A stretch of 64,000 nt of DNA from Nitrosopumilus sp. LS_AOA (GTDB lineage: Archaea > Thermoproteota > Nitrososphaeria > Nitrososphaerales > Nitrosopumilaceae), in assembly GCA_001543015.1 (NCBI GenBank), contig LFLC01000008.1, positions 81,997 to 145,996 on the forward strand, given 5' to 3'. Below, in pieces: positions 33,881 through 43,589 of this stretch (position 1 is its first letter; every line of letters starts with the position of its first letter). The notes under the pieces were generated by a model. It was not told where the DNA came from. It was given only the letters and a program-made list of their open reading frames with translations, and made no database searches. Position numbers and translations under genes: made by a program.

Positions 33881-34378
33881 ATGGATCCATTGAGTATTCA
33901 AATTCTCCAGTATGAGTTTCTTGGACCTATTCCTCTTGATGAATGGGGCCCACCTATGGAAAAACTGGTATATTTGATAATGTCTAGAGACCGTGATAAA
34001 TTTGACATTGTGTATGTTGGAGATTGTCAAAAAACAGAGGATGTATCATTTTTTAGCAAAAACCCACATTTCAAATGTTGGATACAACATGCAGTTTCAG
34101 AAAAATCATTACACCTTGCAATATTGCCTTTATTTGAATCCAGTAAAGAATACCGACAAAATATTGTCAATAAAATAAAAAATCGTTACAAACCTGTTTG
34201 TAATACTGATGAAACCATTAAACCCACACCTGATTATGTTGTAAGACCTGCTAAAGTATCAGAAAAATTTTCTTGTCCGTGCTGTGGTGCAGAAATGAAA
34301 TCAGAAAAAACCCTTGAAAAATCTACGCTTTATCGTTGCACTGGTTGTGGAATTAGTGATACTAAACTTAATTCTTAG
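33881..34378 (+). CDS. Protein with C-terminal zinc ribbon (165 aa)
   Basis: The N-terminal part begins MDPLSIQILQYEFLGPIPLD and is mixed alpha/beta. The C-terminal domain has two CxxC pairs (FSCPCCGAEM and YRCTGCGISD, about 128-158), a zinc ribbon. No catalytic motif was recognised. The gene is probably cytoplasmic and converges with the 34368 gene. Confidence 0.65.
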   Translation: MDPLSIQILQYEFLGPIPLDEWGPPMEKLVYLIMSRDRDKFDIVYVGDCQKTEDVSFFSKNPHFKCWIQHAVSEKSLHLAILPLFESSKEYRQNIVNKIKNRYKPVCNTDETIKPTPDYVVRPAKVSEKFSCPCCGAEMKSEKTLEKSTLYRCTGCGISDTKLNS

Positions 34379-34601
34379 ATTTGTTTTGAACATCAAAGAT
34401 TTGTAACATTAACAAATCCATTGCTTTTTTCAAATGACCAAACTCATTGATTGAATGCATTTGTCCCTCAACTAATGCCCTCATTACTTTAACTGAACTT
34501 TTTTGATAATCATCTGATGCAACAATTTCCATTGCATTGAGTTTTGATAAAATATTATCTAAATCTTTTATCATTTCTTCTGATGGTTTGTGTTTATCCA
34601 T
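34368..34601 (-). CDS. Small helical protein (77 aa)
   Basis: The protein is predicted to be almost entirely helical (MIKDLDNILSKLNAMEIVAS, then VKVMRALVEGQMHSINEFGH), with no metal site or membrane segment. The downstream end overlaps the convergent 33881 gene by 11 bases. Function unknown. Confidence 0.5.
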   Translation of the reverse strand: MDKHKPSEEMIKDLDNILSKLNAMEIVASDDYQKSSVKVMRALVEGQMHSINEFGHLKKAMDLLMLQIFDVQNKSKN

Positions 34602-34633
34602 ATTTTTCTAAAAAATTTTTGATATATGAATTA

Positions 34634-34786
34634 TTACAGTAAATCCTCATCAATTATTTGAATAGGATCTACATATTGCTGACATGTACAATTTGGAATT
34701 TGGCATTTTCCAGCCTTAATTAGCGAACTACTATTCTCATTTACTATGTGTATTTCATCAGTATGATGACATCTTTTACAATTCAT
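34634..34786 (-). CDS. Cys-rich microprotein (50 aa)
   Basis: ATG 34784-34786 opens MNCKRCHHTDEIHIVNENSS and continues AGKCQIPNCTCQQYVDPIQI. A CxxC-H-H start and a later C-x5-C-x-C group suggest a zinc fold. It lies in the otherwise empty interval between the 34368 and 34825 genes. It belongs to a set of similar tiny Cys-rich frames in this window (14988, 15099, 20601, 45305). Confidence 0.5.
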   Translation of the reverse strand: MNCKRCHHTDEIHIVNENSSSLIKAGKCQIPNCTCQQYVDPIQIIDEDLL

Positions 34787-34824
34787 AATGCAAAATATTT
34801 ACTCCGATATTTAAGCCCAAAAAA

Positions 34825-35859
34825 TTAAGGAATTAAAACTCCTCTTGCCTCAATTTCTGAATTTTTTAATTTTTTGAGTGCCTCATTTGCACTCTCTAAA
34901 GGAAATACTTGTGTAATTACTTCAATATTTTTTTCATCACAAATTCTAATTACTTGCTCCATGTCTTTTGTGGAGCCAATTAGCGTTCCTCTAATTGTTT
35001 TTTCTTCAAATGCACTAAATGCTGGATTCTCTCCAACTGTTGCAATCACAATTAGTCCTCCTTTTTTGACTGATTTTATTGCAGTATCTGTAACAATATC
35101 TGCTGGTGCAAAAACAATTGCTGCATCAAGTGTTCCGTGTTTTTCTTTAAGTGTTGATAGAAATTCTTTTTGGTTTTCTGAAAATTTCATCGTATCATTT
35201 GCTCCCAATCTTTTTGCAACATCAAGATGACTTTGAGTTCTAGAAAATGCAATTACATTACAATTCTCCACTTTGGCAAACTGTACTGCCATATGTCCTA
35301 CTCCACCAATTCCAAAAATCCCAATTTTTTTATCTTGTTTTGGTTCTGCTGCTTTTACTGCTTTGTATGCTGTAATTCCTGCACAAAATAATGGTGCAGC
35401 ATATTCTGCTTTCATGGATTCTGGAACTTTGGTTGCAAAATTTTCTGTAACTGTAATGTATTCTGTGTATCCTCCTTTGAGTGATTCTCCTAAAATTATT
35501 GATGATTCGCAAAGATACTCTTTTCCTTCTTTACAGTACTGGCATTTTTGACATGCTTCAAGGAGTGGTGTTATCCCTGCTCTGTCTCCTACTTTGAATT
35601 TTGTAACTGCATCTCCAATTTCAATAATTTTACCAACTACTTCGTGACCTGGAACTGTTGGAAGTGATGGTGGAATTCCAATGTCTAGCCAATCTCCCTC
35701 AATTCCATGAAGCTGTGAGTGACATACTCCACATGCCTCAATTTTTATCAAAATCTCGTTTGGTCGTTTAATTTCATGCCTATCAATTTGGGTTAATTTC
35801 AATGGGTTTGTTTCAATTTTTGCGCATTCTGAGAGTACCATTGCACGCATTTTTTCCAT
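34825..35859 (-). CDS. Zinc-dependent alcohol dehydrogenase (MDR family)
   Basis: The 344-residue medium-chain dehydrogenase has the catalytic zinc site (CGVCHSQLHGIEGD, GHEVVG), the structural zinc lobe CQKCQYCKEGKEYLC, and the NAD(P) motif GIFGIGGVGHMAVQFAKV. It oxidises alcohols or reduces aldehydes; the substrate is unknown. Length and motifs are standard and it stands alone on the minus strand. Confidence 0.9.
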   Translation of the reverse strand: MEKMRAMVLSECAKIETNPLKLTQIDRHEIKRPNEILIKIEACGVCHSQLHGIEGDWLDIGIPPSLPTVPGHEVVGKIIEIGDAVTKFKVGDRAGITPLLEACQKCQYCKEGKEYLCESSIILGESLKGGYTEYITVTENFATKVPESMKAEYAAPLFCAGITAYKAVKAAEPKQDKKIGIFGIGGVGHMAVQFAKVENCNVIAFSRTQSHLDVAKRLGANDTMKFSENQKEFLSTLKEKHGTLDAAIVFAPADIVTDTAIKSVKKGGLIVIATVGENPAFSAFEEKTIRGTLIGSTKDMEQVIRICDEKNIEVITQVFPLESANEALKKLKNSEIEARGVLIP

Positions 35860-35932
35860 AATTACAAAAAATTATCACTAAATTTTAAGATTCTCTCATT
35901 AGAAAAATAAAGGACTGATTCTCAACTATATT

Positions 35933-36166
35933 ATGACTAAAATTACTGATGAGGATAAAGAAAGAGTAAATCTATTGAAACTTGTTTCAAGTTCTAAAAA
36001 TGAATTCAAAACCCTTTCACTAGACCAGCTAAGTAGACTATCTGTATTACTTGAAAAAAAAGATTATTCTCATGATAAAAAAGCTCATAAATCTAAAGAA
36101 AAATTATTAAAAAAAATTAATGTCCGAATTTATGAATTAACTGAAGGCCGAGGAATCTGGGGTTAA
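35933..36166 (+). CDS. Small charged protein (77 aa)
   Basis: A Lys/Glu-rich helical sequence (MTKITDEDKERVNLLKLVSS, then DKKAHKSKEKLLKKINVRIY) without known motifs. It precedes the DUF255 gene by 37 bases and may share its transcript. Function unknown. Confidence 0.5.
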   Translation: MTKITDEDKERVNLLKLVSSSKNEFKTLSLDQLSRLSVLLEKKDYSHDKKAHKSKEKLLKKINVRIYELTEGRGIWG

Positions 36167-36202
36167 CTCTAAGTACAAATATTCAAATTAATCTGATTAA
36201 CC

Positions 36203-38230
36203 ATGGTTGAGAATCATCTATCTTCAGAAACTAGTCCATACTTACTTCAACACAAAAACAATCCTGTTGATTGGTATGGTTGGAATGATGAAGCATTAAA
36301 AAAAGCTAAAGATGAAAATAAACCAATTTTTCTAAGTATTGGATATAGTGCATGTCATTGGTGTCATGTGATGGCACATGAATCATTTGAAAATAATGAT
36401 GTTGCCGAATTTATGAATGAAAATTTTGTAAACATCAAAGTTGACAGAGAAGAAAGACCTGACATTGATGATATCTATCAAAAAGTCTGTCAGATAGCAA
36501 CAGGTCAGGGTGGTTGGCCTTTGAGTATTTTTCTTACACCTGATCAAAAACCATTCTATGCTGGAACATACTTTCCAGTATTGGATTCGTATGGGCGTCC
36601 CGGATTTGGAAGTATTTGTAGACAACTCTCACAAGCTTGGAATGAAAAACCAAAAGATATTGAAAAATCCGCAGAAAAATTTCTAAGCACTTTACAAAAA
36701 GCAGAAAAAATTACAGTTCCCTCAAAATTAGAACGTGTACTACTTGATGAAGCTGCATTGAATCTATTTCAAATAGGGGATTCAGCATATGGTGGATTTG
36801 GGTCTGCACCAAAATTCCCTAACGCTGCAAATGTTTCATTTTTGTTTAATTATGCAAAACTTTCAGGACACTCAAAATTCACTGAATTTGGGCTCAAAAC
36901 TCTCAAAAAAATGGCAAATGGTGGAATTTTTGATCAAATCGGAGGGGGTTTTCACAGATATTCAACTGATGCAAAATGGCTTGTTCCTCATTTTGAAAAA
37001 ATGCTTTATGACAATGCATTGATTCCAGTAAATTATGCTGAGGCATATCAAATAACAAATGATTCTTTCTATCTTGAAGTTTTGCAAAAAACACTTGACT
37101 TTGTTTTACGTGAAATGACTTCTCCTGAAGGTGGATTTTATTCTGCATATGATGCAGATTCAGAAGGTATTGAGGGTAAATTTTATGTCTGGACTAAAAA
37201 AGAAATTAAAGAAATTTTAGGCGATGATGCTGATATCTTTTGTTTATTTTATGATGTAACTGATGGTGGTAATTGGGAGGGAAATACCATTTTATGTAAT
37301 AATCTAAACATTACAAATGTCGCCTTTAATTTTGGTAGTACAGAAGAAAAGGTGAGAGAAATTCTAAAGGGTTCTTCTGAAAAATTATTAAAAGTTCGCT
37401 CAAATAGAATTTCTCCAGGACTAGATGACAAGATTTTGGTTTCATGGAATTCATTAATGATTACAGCATTTGCAAAGGGATATCGTGTTACTGGTGATGT
37501 GAAATATCTTGATGCTGCAAAAACTTGTATTTCATTCATTGAAGAAAATCTTTTTGATGGTGATAAACTATTACGTACTTACAAAAATAAAACTGCAAAA
37601 ATTGATGGATATCTTGAGGATTATTCATATTTTGTAAATGCATTACTTGATGTATTTGAAATTGAACCTGAATTAAAATATCTTAAACTAGCATCAAAAC
37701 TTGGTACTCATTTAATTGATCACTTTTGGGATGCTGAAAATGATAATTTCTTTATGACATCTGATGACCATGAAAAATTAATCATCAGACCAAAAAGTAA
37801 CTATGACTTGTCACTACCTTCTGGAAATTCTGTTTCAGCATTTGTAATGCTTAGATTGTATCATCTTTTGCATGAGCAAAAATTCCTTGATATTGCTTTG
37901 AAAATTTTGGAATCTCAGGCACAAATGGCTGCAGAAAATCCTTTTGGGTTTGGATATTTACTCAATACACTTGCAATCTATTTGGAAAAACCTTTAGAGA
38001 TTACTATAATCAATCAAGAAAATTCTGATATTTGTAAATCTCTATTGATAAAATATTTGCCAAATTCTTTTAGAGTGACAATTAATGATTCCACTCAATT
38101 ACAAAAATTATCTGAATATCCATTTTTTGCTGGAAAAACATTTGAATCAAAAACTACAGTTTTTGTGTGTAAGGATTTTTCATGTTCATTACCATTACAT
38201 ACACTTGATGAGATAAATTCTAGCATCTAA
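36203..38230 (+). CDS. DUF255/YyaL-like thioredoxin-domain protein
   Basis: The 675-residue protein has an N-terminal thioredoxin-like DUF255 domain (about 1-165). Its CxxC lies in SACHWCHVM with [21 protein letters not shown] six-hairpin glycosidase-like region with [11 protein letters not shown] and [17 protein letters not shown] follows. Family members are conserved from archaea to human SPATA20, with an unproven redox or epimerase-like role. Length is normal. The convergent 38227 gene overlaps its stop. Confidence 0.9.
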   Translation: MVENHLSSETSPYLLQHKNNPVDWYGWNDEALKKAKDENKPIFLSIGYSACHWCHVMAHESFENNDVAEFMNENFVNIKVDREERPDIDDIYQKVCQIATGQGGWPLSIFLTPDQKPFYAGTYFPVLDSYGRPGFGSICRQLSQAWNEKPKDIEKSAEKFLSTLQKAEKITVPSKLERVLLDEAALNLFQIGDSAYGGFGSAPKFPNAANVSFLFNYAKLSGHSKFTEFGLKTLKKMANGGIFDQIGGGFHRYSTDAKWLVPHFEKMLYDNALIPVNYAEAYQITNDSFYLEVLQKTLDFVLREMTSPEGGFYSAYDADSEGIEGKFYVWTKKEIKEILGDDADIFCLFYDVTDGGNWEGNTILCNNLNITNVAFNFGSTEEKVREILKGSSEKLLKVRSNRISPGLDDKILVSWNSLMITAFAKGYRVTGDVKYLDAAKTCISFIEENLFDGDKLLRTYKNKTAKIDGYLEDYSYFVNALLDVFEIEPELKYLKLASKLGTHLIDHFWDAENDNFFMTSDDHEKLIIRPKSNYDLSLPSGNSVSAFVMLRLYHLLHEQKFLDIALKILESQAQMAAENPFGFGYLLNTLAIYLEKPLEITIINQENSDICKSLLIKYLPNSFRVTINDSTQLQKLSEYPFFAGKTFESKTTVFVCKDFSCSLPLHTLDEINSSI

Positions 38231-38547
38231 ATTTTTTTCAAATCTATTGAAAGAATATTTCCAACTTGAGGTCTTCCAATATGCTCATATCTTGATCTTG
38301 GCATTGCCATTGTCATTTGTGTTTGTTGATATGTTTTAATATTCACTGTTGGCTGTGCTTGAAGTATTGCCTCTAATAATGGCATTACTTGTTCTTTGGT
38401 TTCAGAATCTAGTTTTTTTGAGACATTCTCTATTATCATCTGTTTTTGTGAAATTGGTTCAGTTGTGACATTTTCAATTAATGTCAATTGAATCATTTTA
38501 CCGTTATCCACTATTTGTGTAACTTTGAATTCATTTGTTGCTGACAA
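38227..38547 (-). CDS. Hypothetical protein (106 aa)
   Basis: The product starts [20 protein letters not shown], has a helical middle ([20 protein letters not shown]) and a Gln/Thr/Met-rich strand ([10 protein letters not shown]). No recognised family. It overlaps the DUF255 stop by four bases. The 190-base gap upstream of it holds a possible frameshifted small membrane peptide (see rejected items). Confidence 0.5.
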   Translation of the reverse strand: MSATNEFKVTQIVDNGKMIQLTLIENVTTEPISQKQMIIENVSKKLDSETKEQVMPLLEAILQAQPTVNIKTYQQTQMTMAMPRSRYEHIGRPQVGNILSIDLKKI

Positions 38548-38738
38548 TATATTACTAAATTTTCTCGATGATTTATCTTTAACGAATTGAAAAAAATAAT
38601 ACCACTGATGCTAATACTACTGATGATAGTACACCAAAAAAGAATATGATTTTACTCCCATCAATTTTCATGATTGACATCATTTTTGATTGAAATTAAA
38701 CTGTATTGATTTTATGCAAATTATTTTTCTCAAATTAT

Positions 38739-39092
38739 CTATTCTAATTTAGAACTATCTTTGATATTACTATTAGATTCATTTTTTGGTATTTTTTCAT
38801 CTGTTAGTAGTATATTGACCTCTAAAATTGATTTTTTAATTAATGGGGCCCGCTCTTTTATTATTTGATTAAATTCTCGCATATCTTCTAAACTTGGGGC
38901 TAGTTGTTGATTTTGAAGTGCTTGTAAAAATCCAGAATACACACATCCTGTAATTATTCCAAATGCTGTATCTGGAATTGATTCTATCTCTGGCACAAAA
39001 TTCTCTGCAATTTGTTTGTATGATTGTGATTCACTAATGTAATAATCAATTAAACTATCGATGAAATCTTTGTTTTCTTTTGAAATAGCCAT
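38739..39092 (-). CDS. Hypothetical protein (117 aa)
   Basis: A mostly helical cytoplasmic protein (NKDFIDSLIDYYISESQSYK, then QIIKERAPLIKKSILEVNIL) with a short Asn/Ser/Lys-rich tail. No known motif was seen. It is divergent from the 39170 gene. Confidence 0.5.
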   Translation of the reverse strand: MAISKENKDFIDSLIDYYISESQSYKQIAENFVPEIESIPDTAFGIITGCVYSGFLQALQNQQLAPSLEDMREFNQIIKERAPLIKKSILEVNILLTDEKIPKNESNSNIKDSSKLE

Positions 39093-39169
39093 TCTTTTTT
39101 TATTACATCTTTGTTTATTTAATTGTCTTTGATTAATCGTTTATTTATTCATCAATAATTTTCTAATTA

Positions 39170-39625
39170 TTGTGGAAAATAGAATCTGATGAAGAATATT
39201 ATCGTATATTTGATTCTAAAAAACTGATTGCAGGTTACTTTGATCCTGATTATGGAAATATTTTTCCAAAAGACAATTCTGCTGAAATAATTTTATCAAT
39301 GCAAAAAAACCATGATCCTATTTTGGGCGGAATGCTGATGATTCCATTAGTAAAATTCCGTTTGTTTGATACAGATTTGGAAACTGATATTTTATACGTG
39401 GAGCAAAATGTAACTAGAGTATCTGAGCATCTAAAAAAGTGGAAAAATTTCTTATCTGAAATAAATTCAACAATACACTCTGTAAGAATTTCTCATACTG
39501 ATCAAGACATGCTTACAATTACCTTTCCAATAATTTTCTCAAAACCAATTCCTCTTGAAAAAGAACAATTACTAAATGAATTATCATCCACTTTAGATAT
39601 GTTACAGAAATCAGACTTGTTGTGA
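39170..39625 (+). CDS. Hypothetical protein (151 aa)
   Basis: TTG 39170 opens MWKIESDEEYYRIFDSKKLI. The protein is alpha/beta with GGMLMIPLVKFRLFDTDLET in the centre and a helical C-terminus. No recognised family, signal or metal site. It precedes the histidine kinase gene by about 100 bases; a functional link is not shown. Confidence 0.5.
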   Translation: MWKIESDEEYYRIFDSKKLIAGYFDPDYGNIFPKDNSAEIILSMQKNHDPILGGMLMIPLVKFRLFDTDLETDILYVEQNVTRVSEHLKKWKNFLSEINSTIHSVRISHTDQDMLTITFPIIFSKPIPLEKEQLLNELSSTLDMLQKSDLL

Positions 39626-39724
39626 ATTGCTAATTGGGTTTAATTGATTATACGCATAAAACTATGGAATCAACAATAATTAGAAATAAATCCAAATATT
39701 GTGGGGATAAATTAGGAGATTGAT

Positions 39725-41377
39725 TTGGAACTAACTTCAAATAAAAAAAAATGGATGTGGTATTTGCTAACATTTACAATTATTGCCCTATTGATTGCAG
39801 TTACCATAAAAATTTACAGTATAGAGGAGGAAAATATCAAAACAGCTATAATTGAAAATCACATTGAAATTCAAGAAATTATTGCAAAATCTATTTCTAA
39901 AAATATAAGTTCTGAATTAGAATTAATAATATTTGAACTCGATATACTATCTAGAACAAATGAACTACAAAATGATCTTGGAACTGTAGCATCAAATCAA
40001 TTAATGGCGCAAACATTTAATCGACTAAATTCCATTTCTCCAACTGCACAAATTTTAGCCCTTGATGAAAATTTCATAGTTCTATCACAAGTTAGCCAAA
40101 CTCATAATTCATTTGTTGGAGCTACCGTTAAGGGATTATCATCACTAATTGATTCAGAAGAACAAATCATAGAGTTAGAACCAAAAATTTTATCAATCAA
40201 CACACTTCTTTATGATGAACCAGAAATTGCAATCACATTTCCGATAATCAATCAAGAAACAAATCTCTCTATGGGATTACTTTTGATAACATTTGCATCA
40301 AGTGAATTTTTTGAGCGTCATGGAAATATCTATGACATTGAATCCCAATTCTTGATGGTAATGGATGAGAATCATGTGTTGCTTATCCACCCTAATATGG
40401 AAAATGTGGGAAAAGATTTTTTCGGAGATGAAATTCAAAACACGGTTAGCAAAAATCCCATTCTTAATTCACACATACTAAATGTTCTTGAAGGTAACTT
40501 GTCTACTATTCTTTTTACCTTGGATGATAATATTGGTGAGCGAATTAATTCTGGAATTCCTGTAAATGTTAATGGCAAAAATGAATTTTTATTTGCAGTA
40601 GTCACACCTACTCAATCAATAAACAAGACAATTGATGAAACCATCTTTTTTTCAAAAATACAAACTATCTTTTTATTGCTATCTACAGTTGTAGTTTTGT
40701 TAGTATTATTAGTAAAACGTTCACAAAGTTTCAAAAAAGAAAAACTCTCAGTGATTGGACAACTTTCATCAAATATTGCACATGACATACGAAATCCATT
40801 GGGTACCATCAAAAATTCTGGAGTAATAATTGAGAAAGAAAATAATAATAAAAATGAAATTATCTCTAGGGAATTAAATCGTATCAATATCTCTGTAAGG
40901 CGAATCTCTCATCAGGTTGAAGAAGTGCTAAACTATGTTAGGACCACACCATTAATACTAAATCCACATTCAATTAACCAAACACTACAAGAAGCAATTG
41001 ATACATTGGATGTTCCATCAAGTATTATCATTAATATTCCAAAAAAAGATATCACCATCAATTTTGATCATGAAAAAATATTAATTGTATTTGTAAATAT
41101 AATTTTAAACGCAATTCAGTCTATTGATAAAACTGATGGTCACATCTCAATTGACATGCATGAAACATCATCTGATGTTATACTTGAATTTGAGAATTCT
41201 GGACCAAACATATCATCAAAAGATTTGAAGCATCTCTTTGATACACTATTTACAACTAAGCTAGAGGGAACTGGACTAGGACTTTCAAGCTGTAAAAATA
41301 TTGTTGAGCAACATGATGGAACCATTACTGCAAAGACTAATCCTGTGATATTTTCAATAAAATTGCCTAAATCATGA
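39725..41377 (+). CDS. Membrane sensor histidine kinase with extracellular Cache-type domain
   Basis: The 550-residue kinase has an N-terminal helix (MWYLLTFTIIALLIAVTIKI). An extracytoplasmic dCache-like domain (about 35-305, with LLITFASSEFF and a DENHVLLIHPNMENVGKDFF motif) and a second membrane helix near 315-335 follow. The HisKA phosphoacceptor is H353 in NIAHDIRNPLGTIKNSG. The HATPase domain has NIILNAIQSI, FENSGPNI and GTGLGLSSCKNIVEQHDG boxes. It probably phosphorylates the response regulator at 41418, 41 bases downstream. The start is TTG at 39725. Confidence 0.92.
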   Translation: MELTSNKKKWMWYLLTFTIIALLIAVTIKIYSIEEENIKTAIIENHIEIQEIIAKSISKNISSELELIIFELDILSRTNELQNDLGTVASNQLMAQTFNRLNSISPTAQILALDENFIVLSQVSQTHNSFVGATVKGLSSLIDSEEQIIELEPKILSINTLLYDEPEIAITFPIINQETNLSMGLLLITFASSEFFERHGNIYDIESQFLMVMDENHVLLIHPNMENVGKDFFGDEIQNTVSKNPILNSHILNVLEGNLSTILFTLDDNIGERINSGIPVNVNGKNEFLFAVVTPTQSINKTIDETIFFSKIQTIFLLLSTVVVLLVLLVKRSQSFKKEKLSVIGQLSSNIAHDIRNPLGTIKNSGVIIEKENNNKNEIISRELNRINISVRRISHQVEEVLNYVRTTPLILNPHSINQTLQEAIDTLDVPSSIIINIPKKDITINFDHEKILIVFVNIILNAIQSIDKTDGHISIDMHETSSDVILEFENSGPNISSKDLKHLFDTLFTTKLEGTGLGLSSCKNIVEQHDGTITAKTNPVIFSIKLPKS

Positions 41378-41417
41378 TTCAAGAAAAATTGATTACAATG
41401 GGGATTAGATTAGAATA

Positions 41418-41780
41418 ATGGCTACTTTCCGGGTTCTCTTAGTTGATGATGATATTCAGTTCTTAGAGGCAACAGAATACATGCTAAAATATGAAAATTA
41501 TACTGTAATTACGGCTAAAAATGGGGAGGATGCCATCACAAAATACAATGAATCTGAACCTGATATTGTTTTAATGGACCTCAAGATGCCTGTGATGAAT
41601 GGTTATGATGCATTTTTTAAAATAATTAAAGATAATCCTGAAGCAAAGATTGTCTTTACATCAGCTTATGCCATAAATAACAAAGAATTTCAAAAAGCAA
41701 AAAATTCTGGATTATATGGATTATTAACAAAACCTTTTGATCTAAATGAATTAAACAAAATAATCACTTCACAAAAATAG
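41418..41780 (+). CDS. CheY-like response regulator
   Basis: This single receiver domain (120 aa) has the acidic residues D10-D12, phosphoacceptor D54 in PDIVLMDLKMPVMNG, a Thr/Ser switch in IVFTSAYA and the Lys in LLTKPFDLNE. It has no output domain, so it acts by protein interaction. It follows the kinase gene in the same orientation and is its likely partner. Confidence 0.92.
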   Translation: MATFRVLLVDDDIQFLEATEYMLKYENYTVITAKNGEDAITKYNESEPDIVLMDLKMPVMNGYDAFFKIIKDNPEAKIVFTSAYAINNKEFQKAKNSGLYGLLTKPFDLNELNKIITSQK

Positions 41781-42638
41781 CTATCCAATTTTAGAGTTTT
41801 TTAGTACATTGTATCTTGATTGAAAATATTTTGTGGATTCTTTAAAAAAAACTAGAAACCATTTTTTTAATTCTATATCTGTTTCAAAAATTGGGTCTAA
41901 ACTTTTAATTCCAATGTTTACTGTATTGTTTTTCTGTAATGGTTGATACAACAAATTAATAAAAAACCAATATGACATTTGTTCTGCTAGTTTTTCTTCT
42001 GAGATACTTTCAAAATTTCTCTGATATTTTATGTGTACGTATGACATTAATTCATAAAATGGAATGCCTGGTGAGACTTGAATCTGTGGATTGTCTGCAA
42101 GTAATCCATTTGCCAAGAGTTTAATTCCGTATACTTTGTTTCCTATTTTTGATTTGATATACTCCCATTTTCCAAAAACTTTTGGTAAAACTTTGGAATA
42201 TTTTTTTGCAATTCTATCTATTTCTTTATCATCAAGATTCATCACATCAATACAATACAGCACTCCATACAATGATAATCTATACTTGTCCGAAATTCCT
42301 GTCTTGAAACTTTTCCCATCTTTTACAACTAGCCCTAAATTTACAATCCCGTCTGAATGTTTTCCTTTGTCTTTTCTTCCTACTAGTAATCGTCTGTAAA
42401 TTTTTTCTCGTTCACGTAGTTTTGAGATGTCATTTGTTATTGAAATTTTTGCAAAATCCCAAGTAGTCATTGCCTCATTTCTACTCATAATTTTTAGTAA
42501 ATTCTGAACATTTTGTTGATGTTTGTTTAATGATGATTTTTTTCCATATGTTGCTCCGTAATGACTATGTGAATTTGGACGCAGATACAACTTGTAATTT
42601 TGTAAATTCCCAAATGTAGAATCATCTTCAATAGGCAT
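41781..42638 (-). CDS. Winged-helix-like thaumarchaeal protein (285 aa)
   Basis: The N-terminal about 140 residues contain a helix-turn-helix with wing (SRNEAMTTWDFAKISITNDI, then KYRLSLYGVLYCIDVM). The C-terminal half is helical with no known domain. I take it as a probable DNA-binding protein of a family expanded in this lineage. A 17-bp perfect palindrome spans its start codon, suggesting autoregulation, and a symmetric TATA box is shared with the divergent gene at 42688. Confidence 0.6.
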   Translation of the reverse strand: MPIEDDSTFGNLQNYKLYLRPNSHSHYGATYGKKSSLNKHQQNVQNLLKIMSRNEAMTTWDFAKISITNDISKLREREKIYRRLLVGRKDKGKHSDGIVNLGLVVKDGKSFKTGISDKYRLSLYGVLYCIDVMNLDDKEIDRIAKKYSKVLPKVFGKWEYIKSKIGNKVYGIKLLANGLLADNPQIQVSPGIPFYELMSYVHIKYQRNFESISEEKLAEQMSYWFFINLLYQPLQKNNTVNIGIKSLDPIFETDIELKKWFLVFFKESTKYFQSRYNVLKNSKIG

Positions 42639-42653
42639 ACCGTTATACGGTAT
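42637..42653. promoter_or_regulatory. 17-bp perfect palindrome over a start codon
   Basis: ATACCGT-TAT-ACGGTAT is a perfect palindrome with 7-bp arms. It overlaps the ATG of the winged-helix gene (42636-42638) and lies next to its TATA box, a classic position for a repressor operator. Confidence 0.55.
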
Positions 42654-42659
42654 CTCTTG

Positions 42660-42669
42660 TTATATATAA
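42660..42669. promoter_or_regulatory. Symmetric TATA box for two divergent genes
   Basis: TTATATATAA is its own reverse complement. It is centred about 26 bases from the minus-strand ATG at 42638 and about 24 bases from the plus-strand ATG at 42688, so it could serve both leaderless genes. Confidence 0.55.
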
Positions 42670-42687
42670 CTCAGGTTCAATTATTGC

Positions 42688-42849
42688 ATGAAGCAGCAAA
42701 TCATACACAATTGGCAACACTCGCCTTCTAAAACTCAGGTTGCAAGAACCCCTGTAAAAGCAGTGTCAAAACACTTGCGACAATCTCAGACAATTACTCA
42801 TGAAGACCTGATGGGTCTTTCTTGGATGTTGTCTGATGAGGGTGATTAA
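42688..42849 (+). CDS. Small basic protein (53 aa), first gene of a three-gene operon
   Basis: ATG 42688 opens MKQQIIHNWQHSPSKTQVAR and ends MLSDEGD. It is rich in Gln, His, Ser and Lys with no recognised domain. The next gene starts two bases after its stop, with GAGGGTGATT (42838-42847) as a Shine-Dalgarno-like sequence. It belongs to the operon 42688-43567. Confidence 0.5.
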   Translation: MKQQIIHNWQHSPSKTQVARTPVKAVSKHLRQSQTITHEDLMGLSWMLSDEGD

Positions 42850-42851
42850 GA

Positions 42852-43100
42852 ATGCCTAGACAATTGTATCACCAATACCATGCTGTGGGGATGAAAAAAA
42901 TGAAACCAAAAACTGACAACTTTTTTCTCAGTGGTGGATTTTCATCTTCACAGTGGAACTACACAAAACGAATTGATGATGTAGATGTTATGGAGTCTCT
43001 TTATGAGATTGAACCAATTCTTCATGATTTTGATTTGTTTACAAGTCATTGCAAATCAGAAAAGTCTCATCAAAGATCAAGATGTGGGGTTTCAGCATGA
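42852..43100 (+). CDS. Hypothetical protein (82 aa), second gene of the operon
   Basis: The product starts MPRQLYHQYHAVGMKKMKPK and has an acidic helical centre (DVDVMESLYEIEPILHDFDL) and a basic Cys/Ser tail. It is not related to a family I know. Its stop overlaps the ATG of the secreted-protein gene (ATGA at 43097-43100), so the three genes are tightly coupled. Confidence 0.55.
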   Translation: MPRQLYHQYHAVGMKKMKPKTDNFFLSGGFSSSQWNYTKRIDDVDVMESLYEIEPILHDFDLFTSHCKSEKSHQRSRCGVSA

Positions 43101-43567
43101 GTATGATTTCTGCATCAAATATCCAAGAAATTGGCAGCACAAAAAGTCTGATGGCTTTGGGTGTTTTTGGAATGCTCTTGAGCATGTCTATTTTTTTAAC
43201 AGACATGCCTGCATTTGCAGAGACTTCTCAAACTACCGAGATAAAACTCGATGATGAGCGAAGTCTTCAAAAAACAATTACTGTAATGAGCATTCCTGAA
43301 AACAATGCCATGCCTTGGGGTGCCATCAAAGGTAAAGTCCATGATCCTGTTCAAGGTTATCCTGTGATTATTCAATTCTTCAAGTCCCTAGAAGAAGATC
43401 CTATTCATGTTGCACAGGTAAAATTGAAGGGTGATAACTCCTTTGAGTATAGGTTCCGAGTACTATCAGTAGATGATGGTAACACCACCCATTTTTTTGA
43501 AGGCGACTATCATGTCAAAATCTTCAAGGTGGTAAACACACCGACAGATAATCTGGCCACGGCCTAA
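43097..43567 (+). CDS. Secreted protein with Ig-like domain, third gene of the operon
   Basis: The frame is open from 43049, but ATG 43097, overlapping the previous stop, is the better start (156 aa). A signal peptide (SLMALGVFGMLLSMSIFLTD, ending AFAETS) is followed by a beta-rich domain with GKVHDPVQGYPVIIQFFKSL and FEYRFRVLSVDDG. This resembles carboxypeptidase-regulatory/Ig-like extracellular modules. It is probably exported; function unknown. Confidence 0.65.
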   Translation: MSMISASNIQEIGSTKSLMALGVFGMLLSMSIFLTDMPAFAETSQTTEIKLDDERSLQKTITVMSIPENNAMPWGAIKGKVHDPVQGYPVIIQFFKSLEEDPIHVAQVKLKGDNSFEYRFRVLSVDDGNTTHFFEGDYHVKIFKVVNTPTDNLATA

Positions 43568-43589
43568 TTATCTTCATCTCTTTTTTTTA

